A stretch of DNA of 20,221 nucleotides, taken from IMG/VR virus record IMGVR_UViG_3300022885_000092, positions 1-20,221 of that record, one strand, 5' to 3'. This document shows, in pieces, positions 8,816 through 15,096 of this stretch. Below the pieces are notes generated by a model. It did no database searches and was not told where the DNA came from. It saw nothing but the letters and a program-made list of their open reading frames with translations. How positions within the stretch are numbered: the first letter of the stretch is position 1; each line of letters starts with the position of its first letter. The stretch is from a virus. The position numbers were made by a program, and so were the translations under genes.

Positions 8816-9948
8816 TAACTAACACTGGCAAAAACATTCTTGCTAAATATCTAATTGGTCAGGCCCCAGGCTACGCCTCTTATATAGCAATAGGCTGTGG
8901 AGCAAGGCCCCTAGAATCAAACGGATTGCTGGGCGACTACTCAAGCAAAAAGTCTCTAGACTTTGAGATGTTTAGGATTCCGATTGTATCTAGGGGTTAC
9001 GTAAATGAAGACGGACTGGATAAGATTGTATTTACAGCTGAGATGCCGACAGAAGAACGTTACGAAATATCTGAAATAGGAGTATTTTCCGCAGGCTCTA
9101 ATCCATCTGCAGCAAACTCAGATAGCAGGACTATATACTCTTTTGTAGAAGGAGAAAACTGGGAGTATCATAATCAGGTTAATGCTGAGGAGATTCCCAC
9201 AATATACGAGCCACTAGACGATCCAGCAGAAGATAATGTAATTGGTGTAGCTCCTACTGTGTTTCAAACAAACGCAGACAACAAGATTTTTACTGAGCAG
9301 GGTAGAGTTGAAAGATATGAAAGATGCAGATTCCTAAACAACATGGTAATGATTAGAGGCGATGAGTCAGCCATATCTTCTGATGTAAACGGCAACCTAA
9401 TAGTTGATTCTGGAAATCACATACACCTTAATGGAATTAGCCTAGATTTAAATAGGAACTCTCCTACAGATGAGATGAAGCTAGCCTTTTCTGTTGTAAA
9501 TAAAAATGGTAATGCTCCAGTAGTAGATCCATCGAGAGTTCTTGTACTTGTAGAGTTCGCCTCCGCTGATCAATTTGGTGTAGGAGAGTTCGCTAGATTT
9601 GAGGTAGACATTACTAACACAGTTGGCGATCCAATTTATGATTTTTCGAACAACAGATATTTTGTAATTACAAAGCAGCTACAGGAGTTGGCTAAGAGTT
9701 CTGGGTTCTCCTGGGGAGAGGTTTCTATTGCAAAGGTCTATGCCTCAATTCTAGATGATTTAGGTGACCCATCTGAGGATTACTACATTGCTCTGGATGC
9801 TCTTAGAGTAGAAAACGTTACCTCACAGAACCCTCTATATGGTCTAACTGGGTACACCGTAATAAGAAATACAGATGCAGCAACTATCGTAAAGGTAGCT
9901 AACAGTACAAACTTTATAGAGTTTAGATTTGCGATTGGAATTCAGTAG
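8812..9948 (+). CDS. Minor tail / collar-fibre-like tail-tip protein
   Basis: A 378-residue protein. The first 110 residues (starting ITNTGKNILAKYLIGQ, with IAIGCGARPL, then TEERYEISEIGVFSAGS) resemble the N-terminal attachment domain of phage tail-collar fibres, which docks the fibre to the tail. From about residue 160 onward the sequence looks like a beta jelly roll (RCRFLNNMVMIRGDES, HIHLNGISLDLN, DDYYIALDALRVENV), a shape often used for carbohydrate or surface binding. A GTG start with a good ribosome binding site overlaps the upstream gene by four bases, and the stop overlaps the next GTG (TAGTG). The likely role is a structural part of the host-contact end of the tail. A tail role is strongly suggested; the domain comparison is from recognition of sequence style, not from a search. 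Confidence 0.7.
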   Translation: MITNTGKNILAKYLIGQAPGYASYIAIGCGARPLESNGLLGDYSSKKSLDFEMFRIPIVSRGYVNEDGLDKIVFTAEMPTEERYEISEIGVFSAGSNPSAANSDSRTIYSFVEGENWEYHNQVNAEEIPTIYEPLDDPAEDNVIGVAPTVFQTNADNKIFTEQGRVERYERCRFLNNMVMIRGDESAISSDVNGNLIVDSGNHIHLNGISLDLNRNSPTDEMKLAFSVVNKNGNAPVVDPSRVLVLVEFASADQFGVGEFARFEVDITNTVGDPIYDFSNNRYFVITKQLQELAKSSGFSWGEVSIAKVYASILDDLGDPSEDYYIALDALRVENVTSQNPLYGLTGYTVIRNTDAATIVKVANSTNFIEFRFAIGIQ

Positions 9949-10448
9949 TGGCAGATGCGAACCTAAAGAAGGCCACAATACCGCTTGCAAGTCTACCAGA
10001 AATCAGTGTCCCTGCAGAAGGCTACTTTGTGAGATCTCGTGTTATATCAGAAGATAGGAACAGGACATCGCATTGGTCTCAGATATTTTTGCTTCAGCCA
10101 GAATACACATTTGAACCTGGACAAACTTCCATTGCTTCAGCTGCGAATCACGCCGGTTTGGTTTGGGATCCAGTAAAGATATTTATTAACAATAACTTTA
10201 TTGGACATGCTCTTGAATATGATATTTGGCTAAGATGGGACAGGGGGGACGGAGGGGAGTGGATATACTCTGGCAGGATAGAGGGTAACCCCGCAACCTT
10301 TGTTATTCCAGCCACATATTTCATTGACGGAGTTGATGAAGAAAAAAGGCCAAACCAACTTACAGCAGAGATATTCTTAAAGGGCAGGCCTATAGCTAGG
10401 ACTTCAGACTTCTTAAAAGTTTACACAATAGGCCCAGAAGTGGTATAA
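9948..10448 (+). CDS. Minor tail protein, 166 residues
   Basis: The N-terminal half contains EGYFVRSRVISEDRNRTSHW, a segment I associate with small minor tail proteins of actinobacteriophages, apparently a fibronectin/Ig-like beta sandwich. The second half (YDIWLRWDRGDGGEWIYSGR, FVIPATYF) continues the same beta-rich pattern. There are no cysteines or membrane segments. The GTG start overlaps the preceding stop (TAGTG), with no strong ribosome binding site visible, consistent with coupled translation. Its last bases contain a candidate promoter (10420-10449) for the following gene. Biochemical role is unknown; a tail-tip structural role is inferred from position. Confidence 0.65.
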   Translation: MADANLKKATIPLASLPEISVPAEGYFVRSRVISEDRNRTSHWSQIFLLQPEYTFEPGQTSIASAANHAGLVWDPVKIFINNNFIGHALEYDIWLRWDRGDGGEWIYSGRIEGNPATFVIPATYFIDGVDEEKRPNQLTAEIFLKGRPIARTSDFLKVYTIGPEVV

Positions 10449-10449
10449 T
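10420..10449 (+). promoter_or_regulatory. Candidate extended -10 promoter upstream of the 10459 gene
   Basis: TTTACA (10420-10425), an 18-base spacer, and TATAAT (10444-10449) preceded by TGG, which makes an extended -10. The -10 ends only nine bases before the ATG at 10459, so transcription would begin at about 10455-10457 and give a nearly leaderless message. AGGT at 10450-10453 could instead act as a ribosome binding site on read-through messages. The TATAA part of the -10 is also the Val-stop end of the upstream gene. Confidence 0.5.
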
Positions 10450-10458
10450 AGGTAGACT

Positions 10459-10902
10459 ATGGCAAAAATTCCACTACCAGAACGAGGTCAGCCACTAGAT
10501 CTGACCTACATCTATCAGCTCGCTGCTGCAATAAATGACTTATCTACACAGGTGTCTCCCTCGACATACAAGTATGTGACGATTGACACACCTTCAGCTG
10601 GAAAGCAAAGTCTAAAGGCATCAGACGCCAGGATAATCGGTGGCTATGTAGAAGTTACCAATAACAGCACCGTAAACGCTGGCAACGAGAAGACATTCTC
10701 TTATGACTTTCCAACAGACTTCAAGTACGCCCCAGTCGTTACTGCCACACCTTTAAATGTTGGTAACACTCAGGCTGGAAAGGATGTCATCGTAATCCTA
10801 AAAACCGTGACAACCTCTAGGATAGAGGGCATCGTAAAGTTTAACACAAGCGGAGACGTTTCTGTAGCCGTAAATATTTTGATTGTCGGAGTACCTAACT
10901 AG
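10459..10902 (+). CDS. Small tail-tip / possible receptor-binding protein
   Basis: A 147-residue protein. Residues 1-35 (IPLPERGQPLDLTYIYQLAAAINDLS) look like a helical attachment or trimerisation segment. The remainder is beta-rich, with FSYDFPTDFKYAPVVTATPL and a hydrophobic VAVNILIVGVPN ending, and resembles small head- or tail-fibre knobs and H-type-lectin-like domains. It is the last gene of the tail block, where receptor-binding proteins are often found. The ATG at 10459 has AGGT five bases upstream. It may also have its own promoter at 10420-10449. The receptor-binding role is inferred from position and fold style and has not been shown. Confidence 0.6.
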   Translation: MAKIPLPERGQPLDLTYIYQLAAAINDLSTQVSPSTYKYVTIDTPSAGKQSLKASDARIIGGYVEVTNNSTVNAGNEKTFSYDFPTDFKYAPVVTATPLNVGNTQAGKDVIVILKTVTTSRIEGIVKFNTSGDVSVAVNILIVGVPN

Positions 10903-10910
10903 GTAATCAG

Positions 10911-11453
10911 ATGGCAGATCGAAACGGGTATAGAAGCCGTGAGGAATACAACAGCGCTTCAGTAATTCCTGGAAACAAAAAGGTCTGGTTCTTAAACGGA
11001 GATCTTGTCAGGGTCCATCATTTAAACAGGTCCAACGGCATCATGTCTGTATATAATATAATTAAGAATAGAATTGAAAGCTGCCTAGTGTCAGACTTTA
11101 AAAAAAATAGAGAAAGAGCTTACACTGTTGGAGAAGCGGCTGACTTAGTAAATCGTCACAAGAAATATATGCCAAGCTTGATGAAGCGGGGAGTCATCCC
11201 AGAGCCTACTGGCAGCCAAGAGGGTGGTGCTAGGGGGTGGCAGGTACGAAGCTATTACTCCGAGTCCCAAGTAAGGTCAATTCGTGATATACTAGCTTCC
11301 TATCACATGGGCAGACCTCGCAAGGACAAGCTTATTACAAATGATATAACTCCTTCCATTCAAGAGTTGACACGGAGGATGGGGGATGGTATACTGACTT
11401 ATACAAGAACAGAAGACGGTAGATTCATTCCAGTTTGGTCTGAATCAATATAA
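10911..11453 (+). CDS. MerR-like helix-turn-helix DNA-binding protein
   Basis: A 180-residue protein. Residues about 71-121 carry a MerR-type winged helix: YTVGEAADLVNRHKKYMPSL, then a wing-like segment GWQVRSYYSESQVRSIRDIL. The N-terminal 65 residues (VWFLNGDLVRVHHLNRSN, ending CLVSDFKK) form a separate small domain, and the C-terminus is unassigned. Such proteins occur in actinobacteriophages and probably bind DNA, perhaps to regulate transcription; target and ligand are unknown. The ATG at 10911 has AGGT six bases upstream and follows the tail block by eight bases. It sits exactly at the switch from tail to replication genes, and a strong promoter reading into the replication genes lies in its own 3' end (11367-11395), making that promoter a natural candidate target. 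Confidence 0.75.
   Translation: MADRNGYRSREEYNSASVIPGNKKVWFLNGDLVRVHHLNRSNGIMSVYNIIKNRIESCLVSDFKKNRERAYTVGEAADLVNRHKKYMPSLMKRGVIPEPTGSQEGGARGWQVRSYYSESQVRSIRDILASYHMGRPRKDKLITNDITPSIQELTRRMGDGILTYTRTEDGRFIPVWSESI
11367..11395 (+). promoter_or_regulatory. Strong sigma70-type promoter for the replication genes
   Basis: TTGACA (11367-11372), a 17-base spacer and TATACT (11390-11395), with TG one base before the -10 (TGGTATACT, extended -10). This is consensus at -35, five of six at -10, and optimal spacing. The start of transcription would be near 11402, still within the regulator gene, giving a leader of about 65-70 bases to the next gene. It faces the replication module, and it is the best promoter match I found in the window. 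Confidence 0.7.
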
Positions 11454-11471
11454 ATAAGAGAGACAGTGGGT

Positions 11472-11678
11472 ATGGAGAACGAGCAGACAAAAGTAACAGT
11501 TTCGCTAGGTTATACACTAAATCTTGGCAACTTCCAATCACTAAGAATTGATCTTGGTGTAGAAGACTCTAGGCGAGATGCCGAGACAGTCAATGAAGCT
11601 TTCGACAGGGTTTATGCCTTTGTTGAGAATAAGCTAATTGCTAAAATTAATGAGGCAAAAGAAGAAGTTCCTGAGTAA
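11472..11678 (+). CDS. Small hypothetical protein, 68 residues
   Basis: The sequence begins MENEQTKVTVSLGYTLNLGN, followed by a beta-strand-like segment (SLRIDLGVED) and a helical acidic C-terminus (EAFDRVYAFVENKLIAKINE). I recall short proteins of this style in other phage replication regions but know no function. The frame also allows a GTG at 11466 (70 residues). The ATG at 11472 is preferred because AGAG-type purine sequence ending near 11462 is then nine bases away instead of three. It is the first gene downstream of the promoter at 11367-11395, and its stop overlaps the next ATG (TAATG). No cysteines or recognised motif. Confidence 0.65.
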   Translation: MENEQTKVTVSLGYTLNLGNFQSLRIDLGVEDSRRDAETVNEAFDRVYAFVENKLIAKINEAKEEVPE

Positions 11679-11986
11679 TGGTGGAGCGCAAAGACCGAAT
11701 GGCTTTGCTTTCTAGGTATAGTAAACTTTATACTCAAAGGTTGAAGGTAAAGCCATTGCTTAACTTAAACGTAGAGCAATGGGCAGCAGATGCCCTAATA
11801 GAGTCCTATGGGCTACCGTATTGCTATGACTTGCTAGAACACTATATGCAAGTATCACAATCCCCTAGTTGGAAATATTTTGCCAACTATGCTCATGACA
11901 TAATCCAAAAAAGAGAGACCTACGCTCAAGACCTTAGGGATCGAGAAGAGCGCAGGGCATTAGCAAAGAAATGGCTAAATGAATAA
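11678..11986 (+). CDS. Hypothetical protein upstream of helicase, 102 residues
   Basis: This small, basic, apparently all-helical protein has many W, Y and charged residues (EQWAADALIESYGLPYCYDL, SPSWKYFANYAHDIIQ, a charged C-terminus RDREERRALAKKWLNE). I do not recognise a named family. It starts with a 1-base overlap after the previous gene and overlaps the helicase start by eight bases, so the two are probably made together. Small helical proteins encoded directly before a replicative helicase can be helicase loaders or primosome factors, so that is a reasonable hypothesis. No ATP-binding motif is present, so it is not a DnaC/DnaI-type AAA+ loader. Confidence 0.6.
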   Translation: MVERKDRMALLSRYSKLYTQRLKVKPLLNLNVEQWAADALIESYGLPYCYDLLEHYMQVSQSPSWKYFANYAHDIIQKRETYAQDLRDREERRALAKKWLNE

Positions 11987-13199
11987 TACAGAATCTAAAC
12001 TAATATCAGCAGTCCTGAGCGACAAGCAAATGCATGTCCTACTCCAGGCAAACATTGACAACCTTTTGAGAACCCATAATGACGTTTGGGACTTCGTAAG
12101 ATCCTATTTTGAGCAGAATGGGTCAACCCCACCCACATCTTTAGTTGTAGAAAAGTTCAGGGACTTCTCACCAGTTGATGGCATAGGGGCAACAAAGCAT
12201 CACCTTGAAGAGTTGCAGGCAGAGTACCTTAATGATAGCCTTAAGGAGATCATTAGATCAGCTGCAGCCGATATACAAAGCGGTACAGCTCCAAGTGCTT
12301 TAGAGAAACTAATCTCTCAGACATCTGAGCTAAAGAAGAACACCTCTAGAATCAAAGACATCGATGCGACTGACCTAGAGAGTGCTGTAGCTTATTACGA
12401 AAATCTAAAGAAGCAGCAAGAGCTTGGCGCATTAGGAATCAAAACAGGTCTTCCAGGATTTGACAACTACCTTCCATCAGGTATTATGCCAGGACAGCTA
12501 GGGGTGTTCCTGGCATACCCTGGTATTGGAAAGTCTTGGCTATCGCTTTACTTTGCTGTTCAAGCATGGAAGCAAGGAAAGACGCCACTAGTGATTAGCC
12601 TTGAGATGAGCGAGACAGAGGTCCGTAATCGTGTATTCACAATTATGGGCGAAGGTCTTTGGTCCCACAGAAAGCTAAGCTCTGGAGAAGTTGAGGTAGA
12701 AGACTTAAAGAAGTGGCATGCAAAGAACTTGGTGGGACGTCCAGAGTTCCATATTATTTCTAATGATTCTGGTGGAGAAGTTACCCCATCAGTTATTCGT
12801 GGAAAGATTGACCAGTATAAGCCAGACTTTATTATTGTAGATTATCTACAGCTAATGTCTCCAAATCAAAAATCGGATAATGAGACTGTTAGAATGAAGA
12901 ACCTTTCTCGTGAGCTAAAGCTAATGGCTATCTCTGAGGAGGTACCAATCATGGCTATATCCTCAGCGACCCCAGATGACGTCACAAAGCTAGATACGGT
13001 ACCAACCCTAGGTCAGACTGCCTGGAGCCGTCAGATCGCCTATGACGCCGACTGGGTGATGGCTCTGGGTAGAGCAGCAAACTCAGACGTAATTGAATGC
13101 GTGTTCCGTAAAAACAGAAATGGATTTATGGGAGAGTTTATGGTACAAGCGGACTTCGATAAGGGATACTATAGGTACAAGGACTTTGAGGATAATTAG
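11979..13199 (+). CDS. dnaB: DnaB-like replicative DNA helicase
   Basis: A 406-residue RecA-fold helicase that would unwind the replication fork as a ring. Residues 1-100 look like a short DnaB-type N-terminal helical domain. Walker A is AYPGIGKS at residues 179-186 (K185), then a DnaB-type EMSETEVRNR segment. Walker B is IIVDYLQLM with D288, and the C-terminal FRKNRNGFMGEF matches the DnaB ending around the conserved arginines. Length is somewhat below the 450-470 residues of bacterial DnaB. Where DnaB normally has SQLNR (motif H3), this protein reads ISSATP (S328, S329), so the usual glutamine is replaced. It overlaps the small upstream gene by eight bases and lies two genes before the primase. 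The family is certain; the symbol is given at family level. Confidence 0.9.
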   Translation: MNNTESKLISAVLSDKQMHVLLQANIDNLLRTHNDVWDFVRSYFEQNGSTPPTSLVVEKFRDFSPVDGIGATKHHLEELQAEYLNDSLKEIIRSAAADIQSGTAPSALEKLISQTSELKKNTSRIKDIDATDLESAVAYYENLKKQQELGALGIKTGLPGFDNYLPSGIMPGQLGVFLAYPGIGKSWLSLYFAVQAWKQGKTPLVISLEMSETEVRNRVFTIMGEGLWSHRKLSSGEVEVEDLKKWHAKNLVGRPEFHIISNDSGGEVTPSVIRGKIDQYKPDFIIVDYLQLMSPNQKSDNETVRMKNLSRELKLMAISEEVPIMAISSATPDDVTKLDTVPTLGQTAWSRQIAYDADWVMALGRAANSDVIECVFRKNRNGFMGEFMVQADFDKGYYRYKDFEDN

Positions 13200-13213
13200 G
13201 GTTATAATGGAGT

Positions 13214-13546
13214 ATGTCAAAGTTCCATCACAAGCCTATAAAAAGGTTTGGTATTCAGGGCACTATCTATGACGACTCGGCTGTCGCAAGGCTCCGTGAC
13301 GAGTATAGGAAGCTGCTACTTCTAGAAATGAAGATGTCTGGATATGTTCCAAGGCTTGACATAAAAGAAGATTTTACGATAGAATATAACTCCAATAATA
13401 ATTATTTTGAATTTAAATTATCAATACATGGAATATACGTAGGGAAAAGACAGGGCGAATGGATCACAGGGGTAGACGGAGCAACACCAGTATATATAGC
13501 GAAGAGCAAATCAAGCGAGTACTCACAGGAGCAGGCCTCACAATAG
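13214..13546 (+). CDS. Hypothetical protein overlapping primase, 110 residues
   Basis: I do not recognise the family. The first half is basic with a helical segment (VARLRDEYRKLLLLEMKMSG), followed by an Asn/Tyr/Phe-rich beta-like part encoded by a very AT-rich stretch, and a Ser/Gln-rich tail. The ATG at 13214 is preceded by GGAG at 13209-13212, closer than ideal, and by TATAAT at 13203-13208, so a leaderless message is conceivable. The last 88 bases overlap the primase gene in another frame. Position between helicase and primase suggests a replication accessory role, by context only. The long overlap raises the chance that its C-terminal tail is not under selection. Confidence 0.55.
   Translation: MSKFHHKPIKRFGIQGTIYDDSAVARLRDEYRKLLLLEMKMSGYVPRLDIKEDFTIEYNSNNNYFEFKLSIHGIYVGKRQGEWITGVDGATPVYIAKSKSSEYSQEQASQ
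13356..13385 (+). promoter_or_regulatory. Candidate promoter upstream of the primase gene
   Basis: TTGACA (13356-13361), an 18-base spacer and TAGAAT (13380-13385, five of six) inside the 110-residue gene. There is no TG extension. It would start transcription at about 13392, roughly 65 bases before the primase ATG at 13459. Coding constraint and the AT-rich surroundings raise the risk of a chance match. Confidence 0.35.
13371..13440. other. AT-rich segment with two adjacent palindromes
   Basis: Only 13 of these 70 bases are G or C, against roughly 40% elsewhere. It contains two 10-base perfect palindromes, AATAATTATT (13397-13406) and AATTTAAATT (13410-13419), three bases apart. It lies in the coding region of the 110-residue protein, between helicase and primase functions and over a candidate promoter. 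Easily melted DNA here could be an origin element or a regulator site, but nothing in the sequence proves that. Confidence 0.4.
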
Positions 13547-14403
13547 AGTCAGAGGTAGATACCGACTATATTTTATTCTGCCCTTTTCACCCAAATCATC
13601 GTACACCAGCTGGAGAAGTAGACAAGCAAAGAGGAATCTTCTTTTGCTTTTCTTGCCATCATGTCTGCGACCTTAATGAGCTTATCATGCATACCACTGG
13701 CCGATCATATTTTGAATCAGCCAGGTTTATAAAAAGCAAAGAAGCCGAGACAAGCATTCAGGACATCATTGCAAAGCAACTACACACCAAGCCAGACTAC
13801 GTACCATTTGATGAAATATTAATTAAAAGACTTAATGCCCAAGGCGTTGACTCTGAGAGAGCCACATCATACTTTTCTGGCAGGAAGATTACAAAAGAAT
13901 CTATGCTTAAGTTTGGCCTTGGCTATTCTGAAAAGCAAGACATGGTCACTGTACCAGTTCACTCCCCAGACGGTATGTCAGTTGGATTTGTCGGTAGGTC
14001 TGTCGATGGAAAAGACTTTAAGAATACTCCTGGATTGCCAAAAAGCAAGATCCTGTTTAACCTGCACAGGATAAAGGCAGCAGACAGAGTATACGTCGTA
14101 GAGTCATCTTTTGACGTTGTGCGACTTGATCAATGCGGACTTCCAGCGGTTGCAACCTTAGGCGCTAATGTGTCTAACATTCAGGTAGAGCTGCTGAAAA
14201 AATACTTCAACAACATTATAGTTGTTGCAGATAATGATGAAGCTGGAGGAAACATGAGCTCAAGGATTCAAGAAAGACTTGGATCTCGTGTGTCTCTACT
14301 TCATCTAGATAAACAGTATAAAGATATAGGCGATATGCCAGACGATGAAATAAAAAAGCTTGAAGTATCGTTTGACAAATCAATACAAGCCATGCTAAAC
14401 TAA
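13459..14403 (+). CDS. dnaG: DnaG-like DNA primase
   Basis: A 314-residue primase that makes RNA primers for replication. A CHC2-type zinc site occupies the N-terminus (C41, H44, C63, C66). The TOPRIM catalytic fold follows: VVESSFDVV with E215 and D219, VVADNDEAGG with D258 and D260, and KDIGDM with D289 and D292, the usual metal-binding acidic residues. Bacterial DnaG is near 600 residues; this protein has zinc and RNA-polymerase parts but no obvious C-terminal helicase-interaction domain. The ATG at 13459 has AGGG four to five bases upstream and is the only reasonable start before the zinc domain, which forces an 88-base overlap with the preceding gene. A candidate promoter lies at 13356-13385. 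Family is certain. Confidence 0.9.
   Translation: MDHRGRRSNTSIYSEEQIKRVLTGAGLTIESEVDTDYILFCPFHPNHRTPAGEVDKQRGIFFCFSCHHVCDLNELIMHTTGRSYFESARFIKSKEAETSIQDIIAKQLHTKPDYVPFDEILIKRLNAQGVDSERATSYFSGRKITKESMLKFGLGYSEKQDMVTVPVHSPDGMSVGFVGRSVDGKDFKNTPGLPKSKILFNLHRIKAADRVYVVESSFDVVRLDQCGLPAVATLGANVSNIQVELLKKYFNNIIVVADNDEAGGNMSSRIQERLGSRVSLLHLDKQYKDIGDMPDDEIKKLEVSFDKSIQAMLN
14372..14401 (+). promoter_or_regulatory. Candidate extended -10 promoter for the ssDNA-binding protein gene
   Basis: TTGACA (14372-14377), an 18-base spacer and TAAACT (14396-14401), preceded by TGC to give an extended -10 (TGCTAAACT). Only four of six -10 bases match, but the important T, A and final T are present. The message would start near 14408, leaving a leader of about 20 bases that holds AAGGAG. 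It sits at the very end of the primase gene, directly before a gene expected to need high expression. Confidence 0.5.
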
Positions 14404-14416
14404 AAGACAAGAAAAC

Positions 14417-14422
14417 AAGGAG
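14417..14422 (+). promoter_or_regulatory. Strong ribosome binding site AAGGAG
   Basis: AAGGAG lies six bases before the ATG at 14429 in a 25-base A-rich intergenic gap. It is the clearest ribosome binding site in the window and fits high production of an ssDNA-binding protein. Confidence 0.85.
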
Positions 14423-14428
14423 AAAAAA

Positions 14429-15088
14429 ATGAGCGTAATCAAAGGGCTAAAAAACATCAATGCACTACTTGATAAGCCAAAGTATGACGAGAACAGGCCA
14501 CGAGTAAGGTGGCTAAAGCTTGCAGATGGTCAGGCTGTAAAGATTCGATTTATCGAAGAGCTTGATGATGAAAGTGCTAACTATGACGAAGGTCGTGGGC
14601 TAGCTCTGGTAGTAAAGGAGCACTCAAATCCAAAGGACTACAGGCGCAAGGCTGTAGACACAATGGAGACAGACGGCAGAGACTTTGCAGAAGAGATGTA
14701 TCGTAAGGACTCAAAGGCTAATTCTGGCTGGAAGGCCAAGCTTCGCTTTTACTGCAATGTCCTTGTAGACGATGGACTTGAAGATCCTTACGTGGCGATC
14801 TGGTCAATGGGTGTAAGCAAGCAGTCTGTCTTTAATACCATACGAGAGTATGCTCTTGACACTGGCAGCATTTCCAACCTACAGTGGAAGCTGAAGAGGA
14901 ATGGTCAGGGAACTGAAACAAACTACACACTAATTCCATCGGTACCAGACAAGGAACCGTTTTCATGGGATGGCACAGAGCCATTTCCACTGGAGTCTGC
15001 ACTTAGCAAGATTCCATATGCAGAGCAAGAAGCATTCTATCTTGGCTTTGACAACCCATCAGTCACTTCATCAAATATTGACTGGTAG
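14429..15088 (+). CDS. ssDNA-binding protein, gp32-like
   Basis: A 219-residue protein probably coating single-stranded DNA at the fork. The core (residues about 24-170) has alternating basic and aromatic strands typical of a phage OB-fold: RVRWLKLADGQAVKIRFIEE, then WKAKLRFYCNVLV, PYVAIWSMGVSKQSVFNTI and LQWKLKRNG near residues 101-159. This pattern resembles gp32-type proteins of phages. The zinc ligands of T4 gp32 are not evident (a single cysteine, C109). The C-terminus ends NIDW, a weakly acidic tip like those through which such proteins contact partners. It sits between primase and DNA polymerase, with a strong ribosome binding site and candidate promoter, consistent with high expression. 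The alternative is another OB-fold protein. Confidence 0.8.
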   Translation: MSVIKGLKNINALLDKPKYDENRPRVRWLKLADGQAVKIRFIEELDDESANYDEGRGLALVVKEHSNPKDYRRKAVDTMETDGRDFAEEMYRKDSKANSGWKAKLRFYCNVLVDDGLEDPYVAIWSMGVSKQSVFNTIREYALDTGSISNLQWKLKRNGQGTETNYTLIPSVPDKEPFSWDGTEPFPLESALSKIPYAEQEAFYLGFDNPSVTSSNIDW

Positions 15089-15096
15089 GCGATAGG

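Noticed and set aside
11454-11471. Search for a terminator between the tail and replication modules
   Set aside because: The gaps here are 8-18 bases and contain no hairpin or T-run; read-through is expected.
13203-13208. Perfect TATAAT just before the 110-residue gene
   Set aside because: No acceptable -35 at 16-19 bases and no extended TG. It could at most support a leaderless message, so it is not annotated as a promoter.
15048-15076. TTGACA-N17-TCAAAT as a promoter for the polymerase gene
   Set aside because: The highly conserved second base of the -10 is wrong and there is no TG extension. It is too weak to annotate.
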